64,000 nt of DNA from Serpens gallinarum (GCF_014836765.1 NZ_JACSQG010000001.1:554896-618895), one strand, 5' to 3'; counted from the first letter of the stretch, positions 38,611-52,965 are shown. Notes: generated by a model from the sequence alone, not told the origin. Program-made: numbers and translations.

Positions 38611-39389
38611 TGAAAAAGCTCTTTGCTGCATTGATTCTTTCTGTACTGCCTGTCGCCTCGTTCGCGGCTGCGGTCAACGTCCAGCTGGATAAAGTGGATA
38701 TTGACCTGACCGACAAGGCGGCACTGCAGGATGGTCTGCGTACCTTCAGCAACTACTGCATGGGTTGCCATAGCGCTAAGTTCCAGCGCTATGAGCGGGT
38801 TGCCAATGACCTTGGCATCCCGGACGAAGTGATGATGGACAACATTGTGTTCTCCGACGCCAAGATTGGTGACCACATGAACATCGGCATGCAGCCGGCT
38901 GATGCCAAGGTATGGTTCGGCGCAGCGCCGCCGGATCTGACCCTGGTGGCTCGCGTGCGTGGTGAAGATTGGCTGTACAGCTACCTGCGCAGCTTCTACG
39001 AAGATCCGAGCCGCCCGCTGGGCGCCAACAATACGGTATTCCCCAACGTGGGCATGCCTAACGTGATGGCGGACCTGCAGGGTCGTCAGGTCATCGGCTG
39101 CAAGCAGGTGCAGGTGGTCGAGGATGGCAAGAAAATCTACGATCCGCTGACGGGCACTCCGGTGACTCACGAAGCGTGCGATCAGCTGACTGTGCTGCCC
39201 AATACCGGGTCGCAAAGCGAGGCGGAGTTCGATGAGACGGTCAAGAATCTGGTGACCTTCCTGTCCTACTCGGCCAACCCGGTCAAGCTTGAAAGCCAAC
39301 GCATCGGTACTTACGTACTGCTGTTCCTGGCATTCTTCTTCGTATTTGCCTATCTGCTCAAGCGCGAATACTGGAAGGACGTACACTGA
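38610..39389 (+). CDS. petC: Cytochrome c1
   Basis: A 259-residue protein with signal peptide (MKKLFAALILSVLPVASFAA), heme c motif C50-M-G-C53-H54, and a C-terminal membrane anchor (TYVLLFLAFFFVFAYLLKRE). It passes electrons from the Rieske protein to soluble cytochrome c. The ATG at 38610 overlaps the petB stop; upstream in-frame starts lie inside petB. Terminator follows. Confidence 0.97.
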   Translation: MKKLFAALILSVLPVASFAAAVNVQLDKVDIDLTDKAALQDGLRTFSNYCMGCHSAKFQRYERVANDLGIPDEVMMDNIVFSDAKIGDHMNIGMQPADAKVWFGAAPPDLTLVARVRGEDWLYSYLRSFYEDPSRPLGANNTVFPNVGMPNVMADLQGRQVIGCKQVQVVEDGKKIYDPLTGTPVTHEACDQLTVLPNTGSQSEAEFDETVKNLVTFLSYSANPVKLESQRIGTYVLLFLAFFFVFAYLLKREYWKDVH

Positions 39390-39407
39390 TCCTCGCCTGA
39401 TCAGTCC

Positions 39408-39442
39408 AAAGCGCGCGCGCCCTATTTGGGTGCGCGCGCTTT
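39408..39442 (+). terminator. Terminator after petABC
   Basis: AAAGCGCGCGC (39408-39418) pairs with GCGCGCGCTTT (39432-39442), extended inward by CCC/GGG around a TATTT loop. The next gene sspA starts 33 bases later. Confidence 0.85.
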
Positions 39443-39474
39443 GCTATTTCTGAAAAACCTAAAGGAGGGACGCT

Positions 39475-40092
39475 ATGGCCGTGTTCAACAAGTTGGCCTG
39501 CTTTTCCGATCCCGCCGACCATTACTGCCATCGTGTGCGGCTGGTGCTGGCTGAAAAGAACGTAACAGCGGACATCATCGATACAGTAGGTGGGGAATGT
39601 CCGACCGATCTGAGTGACGTTAACCCTTACGGTAATGTACCGACTCTGGTCGATCGGGATTTGGCGCTTTTTGAGCCAACGGTGATCATGGAATATCTGG
39701 AGGAGCGTTATCCCCATCCGCCGTTGATGCCGGCCTACCCGCTGGCCCGCGCCAATACCCGATTGCTGATGTACCGTATCCAGCGTGACTGGTGCGTACT
39801 GGTCGATCAGATTCTCGATTCGCGCGCCAAGGAAGCGCAGAAAACCCAAGCCCGCAAGGCGCTGCGTGAGAGTTTGACTGGCGTGGCGCCGCTGTTCGAA
39901 AGCAAGGCTTTTTTCCTCAGTGACGATCTGTCGCTGGTGGATTGCTGCCTGCTGCCGATTCTCTGGCGTTTACCGCAGCTGGGGGTAGAATTGCCAGCCC
40001 CTGCCAAGCCGTTGCTCGACTACATGGAGCGGGCTTTTGCCCGTCCGGCCTTTCAGGCTAGCCTGTCCTCCGTTGAGCGCGACATGCGCTGA
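39475..40092 (+). CDS. sspA: Stringent starvation protein A
   Basis: A 205-residue glutathione S-transferase-fold protein (E. coli SspA has 212) without GST activity. It binds RNA polymerase sigma-70 holoenzyme and affects stationary-phase, acid-resistance and virulence genes. The N-terminal thioredoxin-fold block is [20 protein letters not shown], with [19 protein letters not shown] typical of SspA. AAAGGAGG (39461-39468) precedes the ATG. sspB follows by 20 bases. Confidence 0.95.
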   Translation: MAVFNKLACFSDPADHYCHRVRLVLAEKNVTADIIDTVGGECPTDLSDVNPYGNVPTLVDRDLALFEPTVIMEYLEERYPHPPLMPAYPLARANTRLLMYRIQRDWCVLVDQILDSRAKEAQKTQARKALRESLTGVAPLFESKAFFLSDDLSLVDCCLLPILWRLPQLGVELPAPAKPLLDYMERAFARPAFQASLSSVERDMR

Positions 40093-40112
40093 AGCACAAT
40101 GAGGAGCCTTGC

Positions 40113-40532
40113 ATGAACTCCAGTAGGCCTTATCTGATCCGGGCGTTGTACGAGTGGATCGTGGACAATGACTGCACGCCGCATTTTCTGGTGGATGTCG
40201 AGTATCCGCAGGTGCAGGTGCCAAGCGGTTATGCCAATGACGGTCAGATTGTGCTCAATGCGTCGCCCAGCGCGGTGCGCCACTTGCACATGGACAATCA
40301 AGCGGTGAGCTTTGAAAGCCGTTTTGGAGGCGTGCCGCACAGTCTGCATTTGCCTATTGGTTCGATCATGGCCATTTACGCACGGGAAAATGGCCAGGGA
40401 ATGGTGTTCGAGCCGGAGCCGCCACAGGACGACTCCGATAGCATCGATGATATTGGCCCAGATGGAGATGAGGGGCCGGACCCCGAGCCGCCACGACCGA
40501 GTGGTCGGCCCAGCTTGAAAGTGGTCAAGTAA
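40113..40532 (+). CDS. sspB: ClpXP adaptor SspB
   Basis: A 139-residue adaptor that tethers ssrA-tagged proteins to ClpXP. The globular domain starts RPYLIRALYEWIVDNDCTPHF; a flexible acidic linker (about residues 108-128, rich in Asp and Pro) leads to the C-terminal ClpX-binding motif RPSLKVVK, near-identical to the E. coli tail. Co-transcribed with sspA. Confidence 0.96.
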   Translation: MNSSRPYLIRALYEWIVDNDCTPHFLVDVEYPQVQVPSGYANDGQIVLNASPSAVRHLHMDNQAVSFESRFGGVPHSLHLPIGSIMAIYARENGQGMVFEPEPPQDDSDSIDDIGPDGDEGPDPEPPRPSGRPSLKVVK

Positions 40533-40543
40533 GCTTCAGAACA

Positions 40544-40576
40544 AAGAAAGGGCGCCTATGGCGCCCTTTCTTGTTT
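40544..40576. terminator. Bidirectional terminator between sspB and dolP
   Basis: AAGAAAGGGCGCC (40544-40556) and GGCGCCCTTTCTT (40560-40572) form a perfect 13-bp stem around TAT, with a T-run on plus after it. Confidence 0.9.
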
Positions 40577-40599
40577 GCGTATTTCTCGCGGCCTACTGG

Positions 40600-42120
<1,521 letters not shown>

Positions 42121-42121
<1 letters not shown>

Positions 42122-43926
42122 TAGAGGTTGTAATCCGGCAGGCGGCGTATGGTGCCGCCCTGAAATTCAGCCCAGGGCAATTCGCGCTCGATACGCTGCT
42201 GAGAATTCAGGCTCAGACGCCCCGAATAACCATCGATACGGGTCTCCGGCAAAGCCTTCAGTTGGGCCAGGCGTGGCGCCAGCAGGTACGCGTCGATACC
42301 CATGGCATAGAGACGCCCCAGGCTGCCGCCGGCTTGCGGCCATTGCTGGATGACTTGTTCGCGAAGGGGATTGTTTTCGTCGAGCAGCCAAGGTGTTTCG
42401 CAGAAACGAATGCCGCTCAAGTCACGGTATTGGGCGGGGTTGCTGTCGCCGGAATAGAGGTGCGATGTGGCGTAGACCGGCACATCCCCTGCGTATTGGA
42501 ACGTCAGGGTGGGTTTGATTTGCTGGGCTTGCAAAGGCGTGGCGGCGAGGAAGATGAAGTCGACATCGGCACGACGCGCAGGCTCGGCGGCCAGTTCCAC
42601 GCCCAGCGTTTGCTTGAGTCGTTGGGCACGGGCTTCGCTTTGGCGAAGTTGGAAAAGGTCGGCAATCTGGCCCGCCAACTGTACGGGCTGGTCGATGTGT
42701 TTGGCGTCCAGCAGAGTACCGCCTTCGGCCTGCCAGCTCTGGTTGAAGGCGGCCAGTACGCGGTCGCCCCACTCGCCGCGCGGAACCAGGGCGACGGCGC
42801 GGCGCATGCCGTCGTTCCAGGCGCGCCGGGCGGCCGAGCGGGCTTCGTCCTCGGCGGCCAGGCCGAATTGGAACAGTTGTGCCGGGCTGCCTTCGCCCGC
42901 ATCATCATAATTCAAGGCCAGGGTGAGGATCGGCAGCTGCGGCAAATCACCCAGTTGTTTGACAAGGGGCTTTTCCAGTGGGCCGACGACCAATTGTGCG
43001 CCATCTGCTTGGGCCTGACGGTAGAAGGCTTCCAGTGACTCTATTTGCGTACTGTCATACAGGACAATTTCAGGCGGATTGAATCCGGCTTGCTGGGCCT
43101 GGTAATGGGCAGACATAAAGCCGTCGCGTAGGGCTCGAGCCACGCTCGCCAGTTGGCCTTCCTGGGGCAGTAGCAAGGCAATCTTGCTTAACGGCTGGCT
43201 GGGCAGGGCGCGTAATTTGCTCAAAGGCTCTGGCAGGCGAAGCGCTGCGGGGTGATCGGGGTTGGCGTTGCGCCAGTTGTCGATGGCGGCCTGCTGAAGT
43301 TCAAGGGTAATGGCGTCGCGTACGGCAACACCCAACGCAAGCCAGGCGCCCAGCTCGCCGTCGGCCGGGCTGGTTGCTTCATCGGTGGGCAGGCGGGCGA
43401 TCAATGCCCAGATTATCTCGTGATTGTCCTGAGCGGCGGCACCGGTCAGCTGCGGGGCGATCGATACGCGCTCGCGTACGGCAGGCAGCAGTTGATTGTC
43501 CGCCTCAAGCGCCTGGGCGCGGACCAGCCGTGTTCGCACCTGCTGTTCGGCGGGCAGTTCGCCCAGACGCTGCAGGCTGGGGTGCTCCAAGGCTTGCAGT
43601 GCGCTCTGCGGGCGGTTGCGCAACAGCGCCAACTCAGCCTGTAAGGTGCTGGCTAAAACCTGCTCGGCCGGGCTCAACTGATCCAGCGATACCTGTTGGA
43701 GGATTTGCCCCGCGCGCGCCGGGTTGTTCAAGGTAAATGCTTTGTCGGCAGCAGCCAGGCGTAATTGCGCGGCCAGGGCCGGCGGGCTTTGCTCTGCCTT
43801 TTGTAGCAATTGCTCAACGCTTGCCTGGGGCGTACGCGGCAATTCGCCAAGTGTGGACGTTGGGGTGCCGGAGCAGGCCGCCAAAAATCCGACGAGGCAC
43901 AGAACGGAGAGCAGGCGAGCGATCAT
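42121..43926 (-). CDS. lpoA: Penicillin-binding protein activator LpoA
   Basis: A 601-residue outer membrane lipoprotein. The signal sequence ends in lipobox LAAC with Cys18. An N-terminal helical (TPR-like) domain runs to about residue 240, and a periplasmic-binding-protein-like domain follows (SKIALLLPQEGQLASVARAL onward). LpoA reaches through the peptidoglycan to stimulate the transpeptidase of PBP1a. I used the ATG at 43924-43926, which starts the signal peptide; an ATG 16 codons upstream would add residues before it. Divergent from rsmI. Confidence 0.94.
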
Positions 43927-44048
43927 GGGAGTCTTCCCGTTGCACAGGCGAAAGGAACCCTGGATTGTACCCAAGCCTTGCCGGCTGTGCGATGCCGAAA
44001 CGGTAAACGGGATACAATGGGTAAATTTGAAGGTTCTTGAGGTGTTTC

Positions 44049-44915
44049 GTGGCCGATTTCGGTGCTCAGAATGTGTCTGCAGGCACGCTTTACGTGGTGG
44101 CCACGCCCATCGGCAATCTGGAGGACATCAGTGCGCGAGCTTTGCGGGTGCTGACGGAAGTCTCGTTGATCGCGGCGGAAGATACCCGGCATTCGCAGCG
44201 GCTTTTGCAGCATTTTGGCATCAGTACGCCGCTGCAGGCCTGCCACGAGCATAACGAGCGTGACCAAGGCGGACGTTTTATCGCCCGCCTGTTGGCAGGT
44301 GATGACGTTGCGTTGATTTCGGACGCTGGTACGCCGCTGATCTCGGATCCGGGTTTCCATCTGGTGCGCCAGGCGCGCGTCGCGGGAGTGCGGGTGGTGC
44401 CTGTCCCAGGCGCGTGCGCCCTGGTTGCCGCGCTCTCCGCGGCTGGCCTGCCATCGGACCGGTTTATTTTCGAGGGTTTCCTGCCTGCAAAAGCTGCAGC
44501 CCGTTGTGCGCGCCTGGAATCGATCAAAGAGGAACCGCGCACGCTGATCTTTTATGAAGCGCCGCATCGCTTGCTGGAATCCTTGCGCGATATGGGAAAG
44601 ATTTTCGGTGCCGATCGCCTGGCCGTGTTGGGGCGAGAGCTGACCAAGACCTTTGAAACACTCAAGGGGTTGCCGTTGGGTGAATTGAGTGACTGGGTGG
44701 CGGCGGATGCCAACCAGCAACGGGGTGAGTGTGTCCTGCTGGTCGCCGGCTGGCAGGCGCCTGAGGGTGAGAGCGCTGTCACGGCTGAGGCCTTGCGCGT
44801 CCTGGATCTGTTGTTGGAAGACCTGCCGGTCAAGCGAGCCGCTGCCGTGGCGGCAGAAATTACCGGTGCTCGCAAAAATGTGCTGTACCAGATCGCGCTG
44901 GAGCGCAAAGGCTGA
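44049..44915 (+). CDS. rsmI: 16S rRNA (cytidine1402-2'-O)-methyltransferase RsmI
   Basis: A 288-residue tetrapyrrole-methylase-fold enzyme that 2'-O-methylates C1402 in the decoding centre together with RsmH (N4 of the same base), whose gene is 1.2 kb downstream. Motifs: GTLYVVATPIGNLEDIS at the N terminus, AAEDTRHSQRLLQHFGI, and LISDAGTPLISDPGFHLV. The likely start is GTG at 44049 with GAGG (44039-44042) six bases before; a TTG at 44037 is also in frame. rnpB follows. Confidence 0.95.
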   Translation: MADFGAQNVSAGTLYVVATPIGNLEDISARALRVLTEVSLIAAEDTRHSQRLLQHFGISTPLQACHEHNERDQGGRFIARLLAGDDVALISDAGTPLISDPGFHLVRQARVAGVRVVPVPGACALVAALSAAGLPSDRFIFEGFLPAKAAARCARLESIKEEPRTLIFYEAPHRLLESLRDMGKIFGADRLAVLGRELTKTFETLKGLPLGELSDWVAADANQQRGECVLLVAGWQAPEGESAVTAEALRVLDLLLEDLPVKRAAAVAAEITGARKNVLYQIALERKG

Positions 44916-44950
44916 TTGGTCAGGATTCATGAAGATTGGACCGTTTTGTC

Positions 44951-44979
44951 TTGCAGCTTGCCGGTGGCGGCCCTATCCT
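44951..44979 (+). promoter_or_regulatory. Promoter of rnpB
   Basis: TTGCAG (44951-44956), 17-base spacer, TATCCT (44974-44979). A start 9-10 bases downstream of the -10 coincides with the 5' end of RNase P RNA at 44989 as set by the P1 helix. Confidence 0.8.
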
Positions 44980-44988
44980 TGCCGCCGG

Positions 44989-45344
44989 AGAGTCGATCGG
45001 ACAGTCGCTGTTCTCTTTTGTTCGCAAAAGAGGAGGGAGGAAAGTCCGGGCTCCATAGGGCAGAGCGCCAGGTAACGCCTGGGAGGCGCGAGCCTACGGA
45101 AAGTGCCACAGAAAATAACCGCCTAAGTACGCAAGTGCCGGTAAGGGTGAAAAGGTGCGGTAAGAGCGCACCGCACGGCTGGCAACAGTCCGTGGCTAGG
45201 TAAACCCCGCTCGGAGCAAGACCAAATAGGGTTCCATTGGCGTGGCCCGCGCTGGAACCGGGTAGGTTGCTAAAGGCGTGCAGTGATGTACGTCGTAGAG
45301 GAATGACTGTCCTCGACAGAACCCGGCTTATAGATCGACTCTCT
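44989..45344 (+). ncRNA. rnpB: RNase P RNA (bacterial class A)
   Basis: The catalytic RNA of RNase P, which removes 5' leaders from precursor tRNA. The 5' end AGAGTCGATC (44989-44998) pairs exactly with GATCGACTCT (45333-45342), closing helix P1. The universally conserved core is present: GAGGAAAGTCCGGGCTCCAT near 45051, ACAGAAAATAACCGCC near 45110, GGTAAGGGTGAAAAGGTG near 45140, and ACAGAACCCGGCTTA near 45320, which pairs with the first to make P4. Length about 355 fits Pseudomonas. The protein partner rnpA is elsewhere. Confidence 0.97.
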
Positions 45345-45529
45345 TCCTTTATTCCCCGCTTGTCTTGATGAAGTAAAAACAACTTCTCCTCACGTATTAC
45401 GTTAACTCTCTGAGCCAGCTCTTTGATGCATTTCTCTTTCCGTCGCAATTGCTTGTTGCGCTTCGTCTCAAATCTGGCCATTCGTCGCTAAATCACGGTC
45501 CTGTAAGGGTTTTCCATTTGTGAGCAGCC

Positions 45530-45559
45530 TTGACGCTGAGGGACGCGCATTCCTATAGT
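45530..45559 (+). promoter_or_regulatory. mraZ (dcw) promoter
   Basis: TTGACG (45530-45535), 18-base spacer, TATAGT (45554-45559). Expected transcript start near 45566, 68 bases before the mraZ GTG. This is probably the main entry promoter for the dcw cluster. Confidence 0.8.
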
Positions 45560-45567
45560 GTGCCCAA

Positions 45568-45592
45568 GTGGTAGAAAGTGGCGGGAAGTGGG
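45568..45592 (+). promoter_or_regulatory. MraZ-binding repeats
   Basis: Three GTGG repeats at 45568, 45578 and 45588, spaced exactly 10 bases, each on the same face of the helix. MraZ binds direct repeats of this kind (TGGGN-like) before mraZ in E. coli and represses the cluster. Here they start at about +2 of the predicted transcript. Confidence 0.75.
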
Positions 45593-45633
45593 AATTAGGA
45601 ATGTAACAGCCAGCCAAGCGGGGAAGTGCCAAC

Positions 45634-46089
45634 GTGTTTCGCGGAGCCAATGCCGTCAGCCTTGATGCGAAAGGGCGACTCGCGATGCCGAGTCGGCACC
45701 GTGACGAGCTGCTTTCGCGTTGTGCCGGCCAGCTCATCGTCACCATTGATGCTCTTGATCCCTGCCTAAGCCTCTACCCCCTGCCTGAATGGGAACAGAT
45801 CGAAACCAAGCTGCGTGCCTTGCCACCGTTGCGAGAGGAAAACCGCCGCTTGCAACGCTTGCTGATTGGCAATGCGGTCGATCTGGAGCTGGATGCCAGT
45901 GGGCGTCTGCTGATTCCGTCTCGCTTGCGCGAGTACGCCAAGCTCGACAAGCACGTCATGCTGGTTGGCCAATTGAACAAGTTTCAACTGTGGGATGAAG
46001 ACGCCTGGACCTCCATTTCGATGGACGATCTTGAGGCTATTAAAGCGCCCGGCGGAATGCCGGAAGAATTGCTCGACCTGACCTTGTGA
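45634..46089 (+). CDS. mraZ: Transcriptional regulator MraZ
   Basis: A 151-residue protein with two tandem SpoVT/AbrB-like domains, each carrying the D-x-x-x-R motif: [16 protein letters not shown] and [16 protein letters not shown]. MraZ forms ring oligomers, binds the repeats upstream and down-regulates the dcw cluster. Start is GTG at 45634, giving [23 protein letters not shown] (45619-45625) is upstream. First gene of the cluster. Confidence 0.97.
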   Translation: MFRGANAVSLDAKGRLAMPSRHRDELLSRCAGQLIVTIDALDPCLSLYPLPEWEQIETKLRALPPLREENRRLQRLLIGNAVDLELDASGRLLIPSRLREYAKLDKHVMLVGQLNKFQLWDEDAWTSISMDDLEAIKAPGGMPEELLDLTL

Positions 46090-46091
46090 TT

Positions 46092-47029
46092 ATGACCAGC
46101 ACCTTTCGCCACATCACCGTTTTGCTCGAAGAAGCCGTTGCCGCCCTCGCGATACAGCCTGACGGCTGCTACCTGGACGGCACCTTCGGACGAGGCGGAC
46201 ACAGCCGCTTGATCCTGCAGCATCTCGGTGCGCACGGGCGGTTGCTGGGGTTCGATAAAGACCCTCAAGCCATTGCCACAGGGCAAGCACTGGCGGCCGA
46301 AGATGGCCGCTTTGTAATTGTGCAGCGCAGTTTTGCGGAGTTGGGCCAGGAGATAACTGGCCGCGGCCTGGAAGGCAAGGTGAGCGGTGTGCTGCTCGAT
46401 CTGGGTGTGTCTTCGCCGCAGCTTGACGATCCCGAACGCGGCTTCAGCTTTCTTAATGATGGCCCGCTGGATATGCGCATGAATCCGGGGGTCGGCATGA
46501 GTGCCGCTGAATGGATTGCGAGCGCGACTGAAGATGAAATCGCCCGAGTCTTCAAGGAATACGGCGAGGAGCGTTTTGCCAAGCGCATGGCTCGTGCGGT
46601 GGTGCTGCGGCGTGCTGAGAAGCCCTTCACCCGTACCGGCGATTTGGCTGCGGTGCTCACCGAGGCCAATCCGGCGTGGGAGAAGGGCAAGAACCCGGCT
46701 ACCCGCGCCTTCCAGGGACTGCGCATCCATATCAATAATGAGCTGGGCGATCTCGAGCGAGGCCTTGAAGCGGCTCTCGATGCGCTTGAGGTCGGTGGCC
46801 GGCTGGTGGTGATCAGCTTCCATTCCCTGGAAGACCGCATCGTCAAACAGTTCATGCGCCGTCAGGCCAAGGGCGAAGCCGATAACCTGCCGCGAGATCT
46901 GCCGATCATCCCCAAGGCATTTGAACCTCGTCTGAAAGTGCTGGGCAAGCCGCACTATGCCTCCGAAGCCGAGCTCAAGGCCAACCCACGATCACGCAGC
47001 GCGGTCATGCGGGTGGCGGAGAAGGTGCG

Positions 47030-47033
<4 letters not shown>
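46092..47033 (+). CDS. rsmH: 16S rRNA (cytosine1402-N4)-methyltransferase RsmH
   Basis: A 313-residue SAM-dependent methyltransferase (MraW). Motifs: [18 protein letters not shown] (SAM-binding motif I), [19 protein letters not shown] and [16 protein letters not shown]. It modifies N4 of C1402 in 16S rRNA, partner of RsmI encoded upstream. I prefer ATG at 46092 ([16 protein letters not shown]); a GTG at 46086 overlapping the mraZ stop would add two residues. ftsL starts inside its stop. Confidence 0.96.
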
Positions 47034-49043
<2,010 letters not shown>

Positions 49044-49044
<1 letters not shown>

Positions 49045-50504
49045 TGCCCATGCCACTTAACCAACTGCTCGCCCAGGCCGATAACGCTGCGCTGGTGCGT
49101 GAACTGACCCTTGACAGTCGAAAAGTGCGGCCCGGAGACCTGTTCCTGGCGGTGCCGGGTGTCAGCCACGATGGGCGCGCGCACATCGCCGACGCCATCG
49201 CCCGCGGTGCCGTGGCTGTGGCCTATGAAGCCGAAGGTGCTCCACCGCTGCCGGACAGCCAGGCGACCTTGCTGCCGATCAAAGGGTTGAGCAAGCAGCT
49301 CTCGGCGATAGCCGGGCGTTTCTATGGTGAACCCAGTCGCGGTTTGCATCTGGTTGGGGTAACGGGCACCAACGGCAAGACCAGCGTCAGCCAATTGCTG
49401 GCCCAGGCACTGGATCGTCTCGGCGAACGCTGCGGCATTGTCGGCACCTTGGGCACGGGATTCTATGGGGCTCTGGAAAGCGGACGTCACACCACCCCCG
49501 ATCCGCTCGCCGTACAGGCGACGTTGGGGCTGCTCAAGCAGGCCGGAGCGCGTGCGGTGGCCATGGAAGTGTCGTCCCATGGTCTGGCTCAGGGCCGTGT
49601 CGCCGGGCTGGATTTCGATGTGGCGGTATTTACCAATCTGTCCCGCGACCACCTGGATTACCACGGTTCGATGGAAGCCTATGGCGCGGTCAAGGCCATG
49701 CTGTTCGCCTGGCCCCAATTGCGCTGCCGGGTCATCAATCTGGATGATCCGTTTGGCCGCCAGCTGGCCGGCCTAGAGGGTGCGCGACTGATCGATTACA
49801 GCATCGATGATGCTGCTGCCTATGTGTATTGCCGGCAGGTGCGCTTCGACGACCACGGCGTGCGCGCCGAGCTGATCACGCCGCTGGGGCAGGGGCTGTT
49901 GCGCAGCCCACTGCTGGGGCGTTTTAACCTGAGCAACTTGCTGGCGGTGATCGGTGCTTTGCTGGGCATGGACTATTCGCTGGATGATGTCCTGCGTGTG
50001 CTGCCCGATCTGCAAGGTCCGTCGGGACGGATGCAGCGCCTGGGGGGCGGCGCTGCGCCCTTGGTAGTGGTGGATTACGCCCACACCCCCGATGCCTTGG
50101 AAAAAGTTCTCGAAGCACTGCGCCCGCATGTGCGTGGCCGTTTGCTGTGCCTGTTTGGATGCGGCGGTGATCGGGACCGCGGCAAGCGCCCGCTGATGGC
50201 TGAGGTGGCCGAGCGGCATGCCGACGGCGTACTGGTCACTGATGACAACCCGCGCAGCGAAGATCCGCTGGAGATCCTTGCCGAGATTCGTGCCGGCTTC
50301 ACCCGACCTGAAACGGTGCAGTTCATGTCCGGACGTGGCCAGGCGATTGCTTCGCTGATTGCCGGTGCCAGCGCAGATGACATTGTGCTGCTGGCCGGCA
50401 AGGGGCACGAGGACTATCAGGAAATCAACGGCGTTCGTCAGCCTTTCTCAGACCTGGACGAAGCTAGCAAGGCACTGGCGGCCTGGGAGGTCGAGCATGC
50501 TTGA
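49044..50504 (+). CDS. murE: UDP-MurNAc-tripeptide synthetase MurE
   Basis: A 486-residue Mur ligase that adds meso-diaminopimelate to UDP-MurNAc-L-Ala-D-Glu. ATP-binding loop GVTGTNGKTSVSQLLA near residue 110; the amino-acid selectivity motif DNPRSEDP near residue 400 has the DNPR form that specifies DAP rather than lysine. Start overlaps the ftsI stop by one base; a second ATG two codons later is possible. Confidence 0.96.
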
Positions 50505-51867
50505 TGCATTGCACCTGAGCGCCATCGCCGCCCCGCTGCAAGGTCGCCTGTCTGGCGGCGATGCCGTTTTTTTCTCGGTCAGCACCGACAGCCGCTCAAT
50601 CGCGCCGGGACAACTGTTCGTTGCCCTTGTCGGGCCGAATTTCGATGGCCACGCTTATCTCGCCGATGTTGCGGCCAAGGGCGCGGTGGCGGCCCTGGTG
50701 TCGCGCGAAGTTGCAGGTGTCGATCTGCCGCAACTGGTGGTTGACGATACCCGTCTGGCGCTGGGACGCCTCGGTGCGCTGAACCGCCAGGCCTACCACG
50801 GCCCGCTGGCCGCCGTAACGGGTTCCAGTGGCAAGACCAGCATCAAGGAAATGCTCGCCAGCATCCTGCGTGCCGGCCTTCATGGTCCCGTTCTGGCCAC
50901 GCGCGGCAACCTGAATAATGAGCTCGGCGTGCCGCTGACGCTGCTGGAGCTTATGCCTGAACATGTGGGTGCGGTGATTGAGCTGGGCGCTAATCACGTG
51001 GGTGAAATCGCCTACACCGTGAGTCTGGCACGCCCCCAGGTAGCCATCATCAGCAACGCGGGCAATGCCCACGTGGGTGAATTTGGCGGCCCGGAGAAAA
51101 TCGTCGAAGCCAAGGGCGAAATCATCGACGGTTTGCCCGCCGAGGGCGTGGCTGTGCTCAACCGCGACGATGCGGCATTCACCCTTTGGCAAACGCGAGC
51201 CGCAGGGCGGCCTGTGGTGAGTTTTGCCCTGCACGATACCCAGGCCGATTTCCATGCACGCGAGGTGCAGCGCGACGCTCGCGGCTGCATGGCCTTTATT
51301 CTGTGTTCGCCGCTCGGCGAGTGGTCTGTCCAGCTCAATTTGCTAGGCACCCACAACGTTGCCAATGCCCTGGCCGCTGCCGCTGCGGCCCATGCCCTGG
51401 GGCTTTCGGGCGCAGCCATTCAGCATGGCCTGCAGGCCTTGCAGCCTATGCCAGGACGCGCCGCGGCGCAGCTGACGGACCGCGGTCTGAGAATTATTGA
51501 TGACAGTTACAACGCCAATCCGCTCTCGATGTGTGCCGCGGTCGATATACTCGCGGCCTTCTCCGGGCGCACCGTTTTGGTGTTGGGGGACATGGGCGAG
51601 CTGGGCGATTGGGCCGAACAGGGCCACCGCCAGGTCGGTGCCTATGCGAGCGGCAAAGTCGATTGCCTGTATGCCGTTGGGCCCCTGATGACCCATGCGG
51701 TAGCAGCTTTTGGAAAAAATGCGAAACATTTTGCCGATCAAGCTGGTCTGATCGACGCCCTGCGACATGAGCAGGGCGATACCACCATTCTGATCAAGGG
51801 CTCGCGAAGTTCGGCGATGGACAAGGTTGTCGCTGCGTTGTGCGGGTCCGCCGAGGAGAAACACTGA
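50497..51867 (+). CDS. murF: UDP-MurNAc-pentapeptide synthetase MurF
   Basis: A 456-residue Mur ligase that adds D-Ala-D-Ala to the tripeptide. ATP loop [16 protein letters not shown] and central [20 protein letters not shown] are typical; the C-terminal domain has [17 protein letters not shown]. The ATG at 50497 overlaps the murE 3' end by 8 bases. mraY overlaps its stop by one base. Confidence 0.96.
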   Translation: MLDALHLSAIAAPLQGRLSGGDAVFFSVSTDSRSIAPGQLFVALVGPNFDGHAYLADVAAKGAVAALVSREVAGVDLPQLVVDDTRLALGRLGALNRQAYHGPLAAVTGSSGKTSIKEMLASILRAGLHGPVLATRGNLNNELGVPLTLLELMPEHVGAVIELGANHVGEIAYTVSLARPQVAIISNAGNAHVGEFGGPEKIVEAKGEIIDGLPAEGVAVLNRDDAAFTLWQTRAAGRPVVSFALHDTQADFHAREVQRDARGCMAFILCSPLGEWSVQLNLLGTHNVANALAAAAAAHALGLSGAAIQHGLQALQPMPGRAAAQLTDRGLRIIDDSYNANPLSMCAAVDILAAFSGRTVLVLGDMGELGDWAEQGHRQVGAYASGKVDCLYAVGPLMTHAVAAFGKNAKHFADQAGLIDALRHEQGDTTILIKGSRSSAMDKVVAALCGSAEEKH

Positions 51868-52952
51868 TGCTTCTGCTGCTAGCAGAGTACCTGCAACAGT
51901 TCCATAAAGGCTTTGCGGTCTTTCAATACCTGACCCTGCGCGGCATCCTGGGCGTGCTGACCTCACTGATCCTGGCCCTATGGCTGGGGCCCTGGATGAT
52001 TCGCACCCTGCAGACCCTGCAGATTGGCCAGTCGGTGCGCACCGATGGTCCGCAATCGCACCTGTCAAAGAAGGGCACGCCCACCATGGGCGGCGCGCTG
52101 ATCCTCTCGTCCATCGCCATCAGCACCCTGCTGTGGTCCGACCTGAGCAACCGTTACGTCTGGGTAGTGCTGGCCGTGACCCTGCTGTTCGGTGCTGTCG
52201 GCTGGGTCGACGATTACCGTAAGGTGATCGAGAAGAATTCCCGTGGGCTGCCAAGTCGCTGGAAGTATTTCTGGCAGTCGGTGTTCGGTCTGGGCGCGGC
52301 GATTTTCCTGTTCATGACTGCGCAAAATCCGATTGAAACCACGTTGATCGTGCCCATGTTCAAGGACGCCGCCTTGCCGCTGGGCGCTGCCGGTTTCATC
52401 GTGCTGACTTACTTCGTCATTGTCGGTTCGAGCAATGCGGTGAACCTCACCGACGGTCTCGACGGTCTGGCCATCATGCCCACCGTGCTGGTGGGGGGCG
52501 CACTGGGCGTCTTCTGCTACCTGTCGGGTAACGTGCGCTTCGCCGAATACCTGTTGATTCCTTATGTTCCGGGCGCCGGCGAGCTGATCGTGTTTTGCAG
52601 CGCGCTGATTGGTGCCGGCCTGGGTTTCTTGTGGTTCAACACCTACCCGGCGCAAGTGTTCATGGGCGACGTCGGTGCGCTGGCCCTGGGTGCGGCGCTG
52701 GGCACCATCGCGGTGATTGTCCGCCAGGAAATCGTGCTGTTCATCATGGGTGGGGTGTTCGTCATGGAAACCCTCTCGGTGATAGTCCAGGTTGCCTCCT
52801 TCAAGCTGACCGGCAAGCGGGTATTCCGCATGGCGCCGATTCACCACCACTTCGAACTCAAAGGCTGGCCCGAGCCGCGCGTCATCGTGCGCTTCTGGAT
52901 CATCACGGTGATCCTCGTGCTGATCGGTCTGGCCACCCTGAAACTGCGTTGA
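51867..52952 (+). CDS. mraY: Phospho-MurNAc-pentapeptide translocase MraY
   Basis: A 361-residue ten-helix membrane enzyme (E. coli 360) that transfers phospho-MurNAc-pentapeptide to undecaprenyl phosphate, making lipid I. Family motifs: [13 protein letters not shown], the DDYRK aspartates in [28 protein letters not shown] and the [11 protein letters not shown] histidine loop near the end. ATG at 51867. Confidence 0.97.
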   Translation: MLLLLAEYLQQFHKGFAVFQYLTLRGILGVLTSLILALWLGPWMIRTLQTLQIGQSVRTDGPQSHLSKKGTPTMGGALILSSIAISTLLWSDLSNRYVWVVLAVTLLFGAVGWVDDYRKVIEKNSRGLPSRWKYFWQSVFGLGAAIFLFMTAQNPIETTLIVPMFKDAALPLGAAGFIVLTYFVIVGSSNAVNLTDGLDGLAIMPTVLVGGALGVFCYLSGNVRFAEYLLIPYVPGAGELIVFCSALIGAGLGFLWFNTYPAQVFMGDVGALALGAALGTIAVIVRQEIVLFIMGGVFVMETLSVIVQVASFKLTGKRVFRMAPIHHHFELKGWPEPRVIVRFWIITVILVLIGLATLKLR

Positions 52953-52965
52953 GGCGAAAAATGAC

